From NCBI GenBank assembly GCA_963839285.1, contig CAWIUN010000004.1, positions 1 to 44,938 on the forward strand: 44,938 nucleotides of DNA. The letters run 5' to 3'. How positions within the stretch are numbered: position 1 is the stretch's first letter; each line of letters opens with the position of its first letter. A program made the translations under genes and the position numbers. The DNA is from DASSSQ01 sp963839285 (GTDB lineage Bacteria; Actinomycetota; Thermoleophilia; Gaiellales; Gaiellaceae). The notes beneath the pieces are model-generated. The model was not told the origin of the DNA, searched no databases, and saw only the letters and a program-made list of their open reading frames with translations. Shown in pieces: positions 7,719-16,165 of this stretch.

Positions 7719-10204
7719 GGCGTCGGCGAGGCGTCGCCCGGATCCACGGCCGTGCCGTCGCGGTTGCGCGGATCGGCAGGGGCGGCCGGCTCGTTCGGCG
7801 AACTGCCGGGCGGCGAGTCGTCTCGGGTCGGGGTGGCGGGTCCGACGGGTCCGACGGGCGCGGAGTCGGCGGTGCCCGAGGCGCCGTCGGCGCTCGTCGC
7901 GGTCACCTCGAGCCGGATCTGGTGGCCGAGGTCGTCGTGCGTGAGCGTGTAGGCGGCTGCGGTGGCGTCTGCGATCGTCGAGCAGGTGCTCGTGCTGGTC
8001 GCAGCGCTGCCAGGCGTAGGCGAGGGTGGCGTCGGGATCGCTCCAGCTGCCCGGGTCGCCGGTCAGGGTCGAGCCGACGCGAGGCTCGCCGGAGATCGAC
8101 GGTGCGGCCGTCGCGGTCAGGGGGCGAGCGCGGGCAGGACGGGCCCGGCGGGTGCCGAGAGCGCGGTCGTCGTCCCGCCCGCGTTCGTCGCGGAGACGGC
8201 GACGACGATGACGAAGCCGACGTCTCTGCCGTGAGAGTGTAGGCGGCGGCGGTGGCGTCTGCGATCGTCGAGCAGGCGCCGTTCTGGTCGCAGCGCTGCC
8301 AGGCGTAGGCGAGGGTGGCGTCGGCGTCGCTCCAGCTGCCTGGGTCGCCGGTCAGGGTCGAGCCGACGCGAGGCTCGCCGGAGATCGACGGTGCGGCCGT
8401 CGCGGTCGGGGCTGCGGGCAGGACGGGCCCGGCGGGTGCTGAGAGCGCGGTCGTCGTCCCGCCGGCGTTGGTCGCGGAGACGGCGACGACGATGACGAAG
8501 CCGACGTCCTCTGCCGTGAGGGTGTAGGTGGCGGCGGTGGCGTCTGCGATCGTCGTGCAGGCGCCGTTCTGGTCGCAGCGCTGCCAGGCGTAGGCGAGGG
8601 TGGCGGCGGCGTCGCTCCAGCTGCCCGGGTCGCCGGTCAGGGTCGAGCCGACGCGCGGCTCGCCGGAGATCGACGGTGCGGCCGTCGCGGTCGGGGCTGC
8701 GGGCAGGACGGGCCCGGCGGGTGCGGAGAGCGCGGTCGTCGTCCCGCCGGCGTTCGTCGCGGAGACGGCGACGACGATGACGAAGCCGACGTCCTCTGCC
8801 GTGAGCGTGTAGGTGGCGGCGCCGGCGTCTGCGATCGTCGAGCAGGTGCCGCCGTCACACCGGAGCCAGGCGTAGCCGAACCGGGCGGCGGGGTCGCTCC
8901 AGGCTGCCCGGCGTCGCGGCCAGCACCGATCCCTCCACGGGCGTACCGGCGAGCCCGGGATCCGCCGAGGCGACCGGCGCGCGCGGGACGACGGGACCGA
9001 CCGCGGCCGAGCTCTTCGACGCGGTCGAGGTGGCCGTGGTCGCGGTGACCCGGACGCGCACGAGCGCGCCGACGTCGGCTGCGACGAGCGTGTACTGCGG
9101 TCGCGTGGCCGCGTCGATGGTCGTGCAGCTCCCGAACGTCGAGCACCGCTGCCAGGCGTAGCCGAACGCGGCGAGCCGTCGCTCCAGGTGCCGGACGTGG
9201 CCTTGAGCGTCGTCCCGACGACGCCGGCGCCCTCGACCGTCGGCGGCGTCGAGTTGGCGACGGGGCGCGGGCGGCCGCGGCGCGGGGGCGGGCGAAGGCG
9301 CGGTCTGCGGGGCCGACGGCGCCACCTGGGTCGAGACCGGTCGGGTGGGTGCGGGCGCCGGCGCCTGGTTCGCTGCGGGAGCCGGGCTCGGTGCGGGCGC
9401 GGGGCTCGGTGCCGGAGCCGTGCTCGACACGGAGACTCCGGTATGCAGCGCGGTCAGCGCCGCCGCCGACGCCGGGGCCGTGTAGCCGACCACGCCCGTG
9501 GCGAGGTAGCGGGGCGGCGAGGTGACGCCGCCCTGGAGGCCGCCGAGCGCGACCGTGCGCACGCCGTTCACGTACACCGCGAGGGTACGGTTGCGCCGGA
9601 GCGCGACCTCGACGGCGACGCTGCTGACGCCGTCGTTGGGGACGACCGCACCTGTCGCCACGTCGACCGCGCTCCCGCGAAGCCCGCCGGCGGGGCTCTG
9701 CAGCCGGAGCTGGCGGTTCGGCTGGGCCACCAGCGCGAAGACGACCCGGTGCTCGCCGTCGAGCATCTGCATCAGCCCGGCCGGGCCGGCGGGGGACTCG
9801 CCGCGACCCAGCGAGAGCGCGTCGCGCGCGACGATGCTTCCGGCCGCGCCCTGCTCGCTGAGATCGAGGAGGGCGTACGCGTTGCGGGACGCCGACCCGG
9901 TGCCTGCCTGCGCGCGGACGAGACCGCCGGGGCCGAGCTGCAGGGCGCAGGCGGAGCAGCGCCCGCCGCTGACGATCCGCTGCACCGCGAGCCCCGGACC
10001 GAGCGAGTGCGGCAGCTGCTCGATCCCGGACGCCTGGTCGGCGGACCGCGTCGCGGGGGCGAAGATCGACTGGGAGGCCTCCGGCGCGATCGCCTGTCCC
10101 AGCGAGGTGTGCAGGTCGCCTGAATGGAGGAGGCTGAGCCAGAGCGCCGCACTGCCGACCGCGAGAGCGGTGAAGACGAGCAGCCTGAAGGCAGCGGCGG
10201 TCAC
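7715..10204 (-). CDS. Secreted LamG-like/Ig-like tandem-repeat surface protein (frameshifted)
   Basis: GTG 10204 starts a signal/anchor segment (AAFRLLVFTALAVGSAALWL). A concanavalin/LamG-like domain of about 220 aa follows, ending in YVNGVRTVALGGLQGG and GVVGYTAP. A Pro/Ala-rich linker comes next. Then come about five Ig-like repeats of about 95 aa with the pattern GEPRVGSTLTGDPGSW, AYAWQRC, TIADATAATYTLTAEDVG, VSATNAGGTT. The C-terminus is Pro/Asp-rich without an LPxTG motif. At least five single-base indels break the frame (near 8121, 8224, 8895, 9180 and 9265). Comparing sister repeats pinpoints them, e.g. GTCTCTG against GTCCTCTG at 8223. Restored length is about 830 aa. Likely cell-surface adhesion or matrix role. 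The stop overlaps the next gene as GTGA. Confidence 0.75.
7941..9090 (-). repeat. Tandem 285-bp (95-aa) Ig-like repeat array
   Basis: The same landmark (gtgag.gtgtagg on the plus strand) recurs at 7941, 8231, 8516, 8801 and about 9083. Spacings are 290, 285, 285 and 282. The 8231-8800 copies are almost identical at DNA level, so recent duplication or gene conversion is likely. The 290 spacing carries visible indels. Confidence 0.9.
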
Positions 10205-10217
10205 AGGAATGCGTTTC

Positions 10218-10263
10218 GGGGGCGGCCGGCCGACCCCCTGTCGGCCGGTCGAACACGACACTA
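10218..10263 (-). promoter_or_regulatory. 5' leader with -10 box and hairpin/pseudoknot
   Basis: On the minus strand a TAGTGT box (10263-10258) is followed by a 9-bp perfect hairpin (10248-10226, loop AGGGG). Downstream CCCCC (10222-10218) can pair with the G-rich loop, giving an H-type pseudoknot just before GTG 10204. This would place about 45 nt of structured leader in front of the Ig-repeat/GGDEF operon. Confidence 0.4.
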
Positions 10264-10338
10264 GCGGCGCCCGCGCGGGGAAAACCCCCAAAGGAGTGAT
10301 TCGGAAGCCTGCGCCCGCGGCGAGCGTCTGCCGCGCGG

Positions 10339-10608
10339 CTATCGTCGTCGGCCGTGAGCGCGGCCGGCGCCGTCCGAGTGGAAGACCGCGACGAGCGGCG
10401 CCTGCTCGCCCGTCCCGAACGCCTTCAGCGTCCGCTGGTTCGCCTCGTAGGCCGAGTAGCCGGGGATCGAGAAGCTCTCGAACCAGCGCTTGGAGACCTG
10501 GCCCGCGGAGAAGCCGCCGAAGAGCGTCAGCACGATCCAGGCGCCGATCACGAGGCGGCGGCGGGCGACGATCACGTGTGCGAGGCGGGCGAGCAGCGGG
10601 GTCGGCAC
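10339..10608 (-). pseudogene. Truncated second copy of the MMPL transporter N-terminus
   Basis: GTG 10608, with AGGAGG 8 nt upstream, encodes VPTPLLARLAHVIVARRRLV and continues nearly identically to the MMPL gene at 6748 through SKRWFESFSIPGYSAYEANQ and TGEQAPLVAVFHSDGA. It then leaves the homology and stops after 89 aa. Only the first helix and the beginning of the periplasmic domain remain, so it cannot transport. Substitutions against copy 1 are mostly synonymous or conservative, so the copy may have been under selection before truncation, or the two exchange sequence. Expression is plausible because the ribosome site is intact. Confidence 0.85.
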
Positions 10609-10671
10609 GAACGGTCCTCCTTCTGGCGGTCGCGGTCGAGGGATCAGACGCCGCCCCGACCGGAAACTCAT
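10366..10671 (-). repeat. Direct repeat, copy 2 (partner of 6491-6814)
   Basis: Same orientation as copy 1, 3.9 kb away. It is flanked by near-identical 17-bp segments GCTATCGTCGnnGGCCG at 10338-10354 and 10726-10742, which may mark the insertion or recombination ends. Confidence 0.75.
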
Positions 10672-10727
10672 CGGCTGTCGGGCGAGCATACGGGCGCGCG
10701 CGGGGGCGGCGACGGCCACGGCGCCGC

Positions 10728-10733
10728 TATCGT
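10728..10733 (+). promoter_or_regulatory. -10 box (TATCGT) for the flavin monooxygenase
   Basis: TATCGT ends 10 nt before GTG 10744, giving a leaderless or near-leaderless transcript. A matching box at 10340 ends 8 nt before an orphan GTG at 10354. Confidence 0.45.
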
Positions 10734-10743
10734 CGATGGCCGC

Positions 10744-11733
10744 GTGGATGCCGGCCTGCCACCGATCTCGATCCTCGACCTGGCGCCGATCGTCGAGGGC
10801 TCGACGGCGTCGGCGGCGCTCGCGAACTCGCTCGAGCTCGCCCGTCTCGCCGAGCGCCTCGGCTACCGCCGCTTCTGGCTCGCCGAGCACCACAACGCGA
10901 GCGGGATCGCGAGCGCGGCGACCGCGGTCGTGATCGCGCACGTCGCGGGCGGCACCGAGACGATCCGCGTCGGCGCGGGCGGGATCATGCTCCCGAACCA
11001 CGCGCCGCTCGTGATCGCGGAGCAGTTCGGCACGCTCGCGGCGCTGCACCCGGACCGGATCGACCTCGGGCTCGGCCGCGCGCCCGGCACCGACCAGGCG
11101 ACGATGCTGGCCCTGCGTCGCGACCATCCCGGCTCGGACACGTTCCCGCAGGACGTGCTCGAGCTGCAGGCCTACCTCGCCGACGCGAAGCCGGGGCAGC
11201 GGGTGCGGGCGATCCCCGGCGCGGGCTCCCGGGTGCCGCTCTGGATCCTCGGCTCGAGCCTCTACGGCGCGCAGCTCGCCGCCGCGCTCGGCCTGCCGTA
11301 CGCGTTCGCCTCGCACTTCGCCCCGGACGCGCTCCTGCCCGCGCTCGAGGTCTACCGCAGCCGCTTCCAGCCCTCGGAGCAGCTGCAGGAGCCGCACGCG
11401 ATGGTGGCGGCGAACGTGATCGCGGCCGACGACGACGAGACGGCGCGCCGGCTCTTCACCTCGGCCCAGCAGACGTTCACGAACATGCTTCGCGGCCGCC
11501 GCGGGCGGCTGCCGCCGCCGATCGACGACATCGAGGCCTTCTGGACGCCGGAGGAGCGGGCGCGCGTCTCGCAGATGCTCAGCCGCTCCTTCGTCGGCTC
11601 GCCCGCGACGGTCCGCGCGGGGCTCGACCGGTTCGTGGCGGAGACCGCCGCCGACGAGCTGATCGTCGCCTCCGCCGTCCACGACCACGCCGCGCGGCTG
11701 CGCTCGTACGAGCTGCTCGCCGAGCTCGCGTAG
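10744..11733 (+). CDS. Luciferase-like (LLM class) flavin-dependent oxidoreductase
   Basis: 329-aa TIM-barrel monooxygenase of the bacterial luciferase family, MsnO8/Atu-type subgroup. It uses reduced FMN (possibly F420) on an unknown substrate. Signatures run in order: ISILDLAPIVEGSTASAALA at the N-terminus, LGYRRFWLAEHHNASGIAS, RVGAGGIMLPNHAPLVIAEQ, LHPDRIDLGLGRAPGTD, PLWILGSSLYGAQLAAALGL, and SRSFVGSPATVRAGLDRF near the end. Length matches the subgroup. The GTG start follows a TATCGT -10 box and there is no Shine-Dalgarno. Its TAG stop forms the -10 box of the next gene. Substrate cannot be deduced from context. Confidence 0.88.
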   Translation: MDAGLPPISILDLAPIVEGSTASAALANSLELARLAERLGYRRFWLAEHHNASGIASAATAVVIAHVAGGTETIRVGAGGIMLPNHAPLVIAEQFGTLAALHPDRIDLGLGRAPGTDQATMLALRRDHPGSDTFPQDVLELQAYLADAKPGQRVRAIPGAGSRVPLWILGSSLYGAQLAAALGLPYAFASHFAPDALLPALEVYRSRFQPSEQLQEPHAMVAANVIAADDDETARRLFTSAQQTFTNMLRGRRGRLPPPIDDIEAFWTPEERARVSQMLSRSFVGSPATVRAGLDRFVAETAADELIVASAVHDHAARLRSYELLAELA

Positions 11734-11736
11734 GAT
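11731..11736 (+). promoter_or_regulatory. Leaderless -10 box (TAGGAT) made from a stop codon
   Basis: TAGGAT ends 7 nt before ATG 11744. Its first three bases are the TAG stop of the upstream monooxygenase gene. Confidence 0.55.
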
Positions 11737-11743
11737 CGTGCCG

Positions 11744-12430
11744 ATGGCCAAGACGGTCGCCTTCGTCCACACCGTCCTCTCGCTGCCGCCGGCGTTCGCG
11801 GAGCTCGCCGACGAGCTCGTTCCGGAGGCGGAGGTCTTCCACATCGTCGACGAGAGCCTGCTCGGCGTCACCCGCAGGAGCGGCTCCCTGACGCCGACGA
11901 CCCGGCGGCGCGTGCTCGGCTACCTCGAGTCGGCGGCGGAGGCGGGGGCCGACCTCGTCGTCGTCACCTGCTCCTCGATCGGCCCGGCCGTGGACGCCGG
12001 CGCCGGCTTCGTCCCCGTCCCGGTCCTGCGGATCGACGAGCCGATGGCCGACGAGGCGGTGCGGATCGGCTCGCGCGTCGGCGTCCTCGCGACGCTGCGC
12101 ACGACCCTCGAGCCGACCGCGGAGCTCGTCGGCCGGCGCGGCGAGGCCGCGGGCAGGCGCGTCGAGGTCGTCTCGCGCCTCTGCGACGGCGCGTTCGAGG
12201 CGCTGCAGGCGGGCGACCGCGACCGGCACGACGCGCTCGTCCGCGAGGGGCTGGCGGAGCTCTCGGCCGGCGTCGACGTCGTCGTCCTCGCACAGGCCTC
12301 GATGGCGCGCGTCGTCGACGCGCTGCCCGAGGCGGAGCGCCCGGTCCCGGTGCTGTCGAGCCCGCGGCTCGGCGTCGAGCGCGCGGCCGAGCTGCTCGCT
12401 CAGGCGGGCGGCCGCAGCTCCGCGAGCTGA
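11744..12430 (+). CDS. Aspartate/glutamate racemase family protein
   Basis: 228-aa member of the Asp/Glu/hydantoin racemase superfamily. The first catalytic cysteine is in DLVVVTCSSIGPAVDAG (about residue 74). The position where the second cysteine normally sits reads VVVLAQASMARVVDAL, with no cysteine. A two-base racemase mechanism is therefore doubtful; a decarboxylase- or isomerase-like reaction is possible. ATG 11744 is preferred to the in-frame GTG 11738 because of the TAGGAT box. It converges on otnC with a 31-bp overlap of coding ends. Similar proteins occur beside OtnK/OtnC genes in acid-sugar clusters, so it may take part in that pathway (inference). Confidence 0.8.
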   Translation: MAKTVAFVHTVLSLPPAFAELADELVPEAEVFHIVDESLLGVTRRSGSLTPTTRRRVLGYLESAAEAGADLVVVTCSSIGPAVDAGAGFVPVPVLRIDEPMADEAVRIGSRVGVLATLRTTLEPTAELVGRRGEAAGRRVEVVSRLCDGAFEALQAGDRDRHDALVREGLAELSAGVDVVVLAQASMARVVDALPEAERPVPVLSSPRLGVERAAELLAQAGGRSSAS

Positions 12431-13026
12431 GCCGCGGTCAGGAGCCGCGTCGGCAGGCCGCGCAGCAGGAAGACGAGCTTCGCCGTCTCCTCCAGCTCCT
12501 CGATCGCGCTCGCGGCCGCCTCGAGCGTCGGCCCGGCGACGAGCGGCCCGTGGTTTGCGAGCAGCAGCGCGTGGCTCTCGCGTGCCCGCGCCCGCACGGC
12601 CTCGACGAGCGCGGGGTCGCCGGGGCGCCCGTAGGGCACGAGCGGCAGCCGCCCGACCCGCATCGCGTAGTAGGGCGTCAGCGGCGGCAGGACGTCGTCC
12701 GGGTCGGCGTCGGCGAGGCAGGCGGCGGCGACGGCGTGGGTCGAGTGCAGGTGCACGATCGCCCGCGCCTCCGGTCGCTCGCCGTAGACGGCCAGGTGCA
12801 GGAAGCTCTCCTTGGTCGGCGGGTCGCCGCCCGTGTGCGCCCCGCCGGCGTCGAGCCGCGAGAGCCGCGCCGGGTCGAGCGTCCCGAACGACGAGCCGGT
12901 CGGCGTCATCAGGAAGCCGTCCTCGACCCGGACGCTGAGGTTGCCGGAGGTGCCCGGCGAGAGCCCGCGCGCGTGCAGCGAGCGCGCCTGCGCCGCGATC
13001 GCCTGCCGGAGCTCGTGCTCGTTCAT
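12400..13026 (-). CDS. otnC: Class II aldolase family, 3-oxo-tetronate 4-phosphate decarboxylase-like
   Basis: 208-aa class II aldolase/adducin fold. It probably decarboxylates 3-oxo-tetronate 4-phosphate to dihydroxyacetone phosphate. Motifs: SPGTSGNLSVR near residue 24, FLMTPTGSSFGTLDP, the acidic residue in DPPTKESFLHL, zinc ligands in AIVHLHSTHAVAAA, and the third histidine in ALLLANHGPLVAGPTLEAA. Length equals E. coli YgbL-type enzymes. ATG overlaps the otnK stop as ATGA, so the two are translationally coupled. OtnK-OtnC pairing is the established DUF1537 kinase/aldolase module. Confidence 0.88.
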   Translation of the reverse strand: MNEHELRQAIAAQARSLHARGLSPGTSGNLSVRVEDGFLMTPTGSSFGTLDPARLSRLDAGGAHTGGDPPTKESFLHLAVYGERPEARAIVHLHSTHAVAAACLADADPDDVLPPLTPYYAMRVGRLPLVPYGRPGDPALVEAVRARARESHALLLANHGPLVAGPTLEAAASAIEELEETAKLVFLLRGLPTRLLTAAQLAELRPPA

Positions 13027-14270
13027 GCCGCCTCCAGTGCCTCGAGGAAGAAGTCGGGCCCGCCGAAGTTCCCCGACTTGAGGGCGAGCGCGAGCGCGGG
13101 CTCGCCGAGCGAGCGCATCCAGGGGACGCCCGGCGCGATCTCGGGCCCGACGGCGAGCGCGCGGATCCCGAGCGCGCGCAGGACGGCGCCCGAGGTCTCG
13201 CCGCCCGCGACGACGAGCGTCCGCGCTCCCGCGTCGACGAGCCGCGACGCCAGCTCGCCGAGCGCCGACTCGACGAGGTCGCCGGCCCGGGCCGCGCCGA
13301 GCCGCGCCTGGACGCGCGCGACCTCGTCGGGCTCCGCCGTCGAGTAGACGAGCACCGGCCCGTCCGCGAGCGCCGCGGTCGCCGCCGCGGCGAGCGACTC
13401 GAGGTCGCCGTCGAGGGCGTCCACCCTGATCGCGGGGAAGCGGGCGGCCATGCGGCGCACCTGCTCCCGCGTCGCCGCCGAGCAGCTGCCTGCGAGCACG
13501 ACCGCCGGGCCGCGCGGCGGGGCGGCCTCGGCGCCGGGCGAGCGCTCCGGCAGCAGACCGAGCCGGCGGAAGCTCTCGGGCAGCCCGAGCGCGAGCCCCG
13601 AGCCGCCGGTGAGGAGCGGCAGCTCGGCGCCCGCGGCCCCGAGCGCGCGCAGGTCGTCGTCGGCGACCGCGTCGGCGATCGCATGCGCGACGCCCGCCCG
13701 TCGCAGCTCCTCGAGTCGCCGCCCGATCGCCTCGGCCCCCGCGCGGACGACGGCGAGCGGGACGAGCCCGACCGGCCGCGAGGTCTGGGCGCCGAGCACG
13801 CGGACGAGGTCGGAGTCGGTCATCGGCGTCAGCGGGTGGTGGGCCATCGACGACTCCGAGAGCAGCCGGTCGCCGACGAAGAGGTGGCCCTGGTAGACGG
13901 TTCGCCCGTTCGCCGGGAAGGCGGGGCAGACGAGCGTCAGCTCCGACCCGAGCGCGTCGAGGAGCGCGTCCGCGACCGGCCCGATGTTCCCCTCGGCGGT
14001 CGAGTCGAAGGTGGAGCAGACCTTGAAGAAGAACCGGCTCGCGCCGAGCTCGCGGAGCCACGCGAGCGCCTCGGTCGAGCCGGCGACCGCCTCGGCGACC
14101 GGTGCCGTCCGCGACTTCAGCCCGACCACGACCGCGTCCACCTCGGGCAGCTCGACGTCGCGTGCGACGCCCATCGTCTGCACCGTCCGCATCCCCCCGC
14201 GGACGAGCGTGTTGCAGAGGTCGGTCGCGCCGGTGACGTCGTCCGCGATCGCTCCGAGGAGAGGCGCCAC
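13023..14270 (-). CDS. otnK: DUF1537 four-carbon acid sugar kinase (3-oxo-tetronate kinase)
   Basis: 415-aa ATP-dependent kinase phosphorylating 3-oxo-tetronate (or a threonate/erythronate relative). The N-terminal substrate domain shows AIADDVTGATDLCNTLVRGG, FFFKVCSTFDSTAEGNIGPV and CPAFPANGRTVYQGHLFVGD, then HPLTPMTDSDLVRVLGAQTS. The C-terminal nucleotide-binding domain shows VVLAGSCSAATREQ, VVAGGETSGAVLRALGI, GPEIAPGVPWMRSLG and LALKSGNFGGPDFFLEAL. All family landmarks are intact and length is typical. A TAGCAT box ends 6 nt before GTG 14270, so the operon is leaderless. Followed by otnC. Confidence 0.94.
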   Translation of the reverse strand: MAPLLGAIADDVTGATDLCNTLVRGGMRTVQTMGVARDVELPEVDAVVVGLKSRTAPVAEAVAGSTEALAWLRELGASRFFFKVCSTFDSTAEGNIGPVADALLDALGSELTLVCPAFPANGRTVYQGHLFVGDRLLSESSMAHHPLTPMTDSDLVRVLGAQTSRPVGLVPLAVVRAGAEAIGRRLEELRRAGVAHAIADAVADDDLRALGAAGAELPLLTGGSGLALGLPESFRRLGLLPERSPGAEAAPPRGPAVVLAGSCSAATREQVRRMAARFPAIRVDALDGDLESLAAAATAALADGPVLVYSTAEPDEVARVQARLGAARAGDLVESALGELASRLVDAGARTLVVAGGETSGAVLRALGIRALAVGPEIAPGVPWMRSLGEPALALALKSGNFGGPDFFLEALEAA

Positions 14271-14276
14271 GGCCCG

Positions 14277-14282
14277 ATGCTA
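14277..14282 (-). promoter_or_regulatory. Leaderless -10 box (TAGCAT) for otnK-otnC
   Basis: On the minus strand TAGCAT is followed by 6 nt and then GTG 14270. Confidence 0.55.
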
Positions 14283-14305
14283 GCTCGACTCGGGGCTAGC
14301 TCGGC

Positions 14306-15371
14306 TCAGGGAAAGCGGCTCGTGGAGGCATCGAGGTCGTAGCGGCCGCCGTCCGTGCAGCCGTCCGGCACGCGATAGGCCGCGTTGGCGACGGCGCGGT
14401 TGTCGGCGAGCTGCGAGCGCATCAGCTCGGAGGCCCTCCCTTCGGAGAGGCCGAGCCGCCGCCCGAGCTCGACGCCCGTCTGGAACGCGTAGCAGTCCGC
14501 GACCCCCTCGTCCGCGACGCCGCGCAGGTGCCAGGCCTCGTGCGCGAGCACGGCGATCGCGCGCCCCGCGATCCCGTCCGGCACGCGGTGCCCCTCGTCG
14601 AGCCGGTAGAGCGTGACGCAGATCGACGGCGTCAGCCAGGCCCGCCGGCCGCCCACCTCGGCGAGGCCGTCCGCGTCCTGGACGTAGCCCACCTTCGCTC
14701 CCTGCTCGTCGCAGACGACCTCGGCCCGGTGCCCCGCGATCCGGCCGGCCTGCGTGGAGACGAGCCGCGTCGCCGCCGCCTGCGCCCCGGCGTCGAGCGA
14801 GCTCCAGCCCTGCCGCCGGTTCGTCGCCGCGACGAGGAGCGCCGCCAGCCCGAGCACGACCACCGCGGGCACGAGCCAGTCCTGGATCCGCGAGGCGGGC
14901 GCGGCAGGAGGCGGCGGCCGCCAGGTCCGCACGCCGCCGCCGGGCTCGACCGGGCCCAGCTCGTGCCGTCCCGGCCCGAGCGCCGCGAGCTCCTCGGCGT
15001 TCCGCTCGACCCAGGCCGCGAGCTCCTGCGCGTCCATCGCGCCGCAGTGGAGCTCGAGCGTCGCGTCGCCGTAGGGCACCTCGACCGTCCGGGCCTGCCA
15101 GCCGAGGTCTGCGAGGTCGCGCGGCTGCGGCCCCGGCCCGCCGCCGCCCCGCACGCGCGGCGCCGCCTGCCCGCAGCCCCTGGACGAGGAAGTGCAGCTC
15201 GACGCCGAGCGCGGCGAGGAACGGCAGCCAGACGGGCACCCAGACCTGGAGCCCGTCCGGCGAGAGGAAGTAGGCGACGACGAAGGCGACGATCCCGAGC
15301 CGAAGCAGCCAGAGCGGCCGCCGGCTGCGGTAGGGCGGCGGAGCAGCAGTGCCGTCGGCGCCTGCGTCCAT
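14306..15371 (-). CDS. Membrane protein with extracytoplasmic HExxH domain (one frameshift)
   Basis: Not assigned to a named family. ATG 15371 starts a protein with two N-terminal helices (WLLRLGIVAFVVAYFL and VPVWLPFLAALGVELHFLVQ). A cytoplasmic segment of about 100 aa carries VPYGDATLELHCGAMDAQEL. A third helix (WLVPAVVVLGLAALLVAA) precedes a C-terminal domain with AIAVLAHEAWHLRGVADEG followed by DCYAFQTGVELGRRLGL. HEAWH plus the downstream acidic helix looks like a gluzincin-type zinc peptidase site. The frame breaks once between about 15130 and 15185 (G/C-rich); restored length is about 355 aa. A leaderless TACTCT box lies 7 nt before the ATG. Function unknown; peptidase activity is inference. 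Confidence 0.65.
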
Positions 15372-15918
15372 CGAGACCAGAGTAGGCGCGGCGGCGCGGC
15401 TCCGCGCCCGCGCGTTCCGGGCCGGGGGCGCCCAGGCAGGCAGCGACCTCGCCCGCCGCCTAGGAACCGGCGGGACGAGCGACGCGCCGGCTCGTCCGCG
15501 CCGTCCTTCCTCGGATCGCTCCGGAGCCCTCGGGCTGCTCCATGAGGAAGGAGAGGGGACATGCGTCCAGAAACCGGGCCGCCAGTCCTGCGCACCATCC
15601 CCTCTCCCAGGGGGCCCCTCAAGCCCTCTTGCGATACATCGTACGCTTGCGCTATTCGCGATTACAAATCGCAATCCGTTCGAGTTGGGGCGCGTGAACC
15701 GGGACTCCCGCCGGCGCACGCGTCGGCGAGCGGACCGCGAGCCGGCGTCGAGTCGTCCTCGTCGGGGCCGTGCTCCTCCCGGCCGTCGCTTGGAGGGGCT
15801 CGGACGTGGCGGCTTGATGTCCTGCCTCGGCAAGGTTGCGAATGCGCGCCGGCTTCGGTCGACTGCGAGCGCCGCTGCACATCGGCAGAACCCGCATCAT
15901 GAAATGAACAGGCGTAAG
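15372..15918. other. 547-bp region without a supported gene
   Basis: It holds a good ribosome site (GGAAGGAGAGGGG) before ATG 15561, but the 113-aa frame after it has no recognisable features. Around 15629-15674 the sequence turns AT-richer and repeats a TTGCGAT-like word several times, with a hairpin-like palindrome GCGATT-ACA-AATCGC at 15658-15672. No RNA family is recognised. Confidence 0.4.
15379..15384 (-). promoter_or_regulatory. Leaderless -10 box (TACTCT)
   Basis: TACTCT on the minus strand ends 7 nt before ATG 15371. Confidence 0.5.
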
Positions 15919-15990
15919 TGCCCCCGGCAAGAATCGAACTTGCGCACGCGGTTTAGGAAACCGCTGCTCTATCCACTGAGCTACGGGGGC
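15919..15990 (-). tRNA. tRNA-Arg (anticodon CCU)
   Basis: Reverse strand reads GCCCCCGTAGCTCAGTGGAT at the 5' end (acceptor and D arm). The anticodon stem GCGGT/ACCGC encloses loop TTCCTAA, anticodon CCT for AGG. The T-arm has GTTCGATTC and the acceptor closes with CGGGGGC plus discriminator A. 72 nt, CCA not encoded. It is the left boundary of a small island whose other end carries a partial copy of its 5' half. Confidence 0.95.
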
Positions 15991-16165
15991 GGAAAGCCGG
16001 CGTTTGCAGGAACTTCGTGAGAGAGGCGTCCCCGGGAACTTCCTCCACTTCGTGGGCTGTTCTCTCTGGGGCAGTGTATCCCGGACATCTCTGGCGCACC
16101 GCGCGCTTCGGGCTACGAGGCAGAAGTTCGCGTTGCTCTTCCGGCCGCATCGCCGCTTCTCCCCT

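Noticed and set aside
7941..9090. CRISPR-like array
   Set aside because: Repeats are 285 bp and code for Ig-like domains; no short repeats with unique spacers occur in the window.
10354..10743. Plus-strand extension of the monooxygenase frame upstream to GTG 10354
   Set aside because: It runs antisense through the MMPL repeat and the family N-terminus begins at about 10744; the -10 box at 10340 may be a promoter remnant.
15561..15902. 113-aa plus-strand frame with a good ribosome site
   Set aside because: No recognisable domain, unusual composition and no conservation evidence; noted only as part of the gene-free region.
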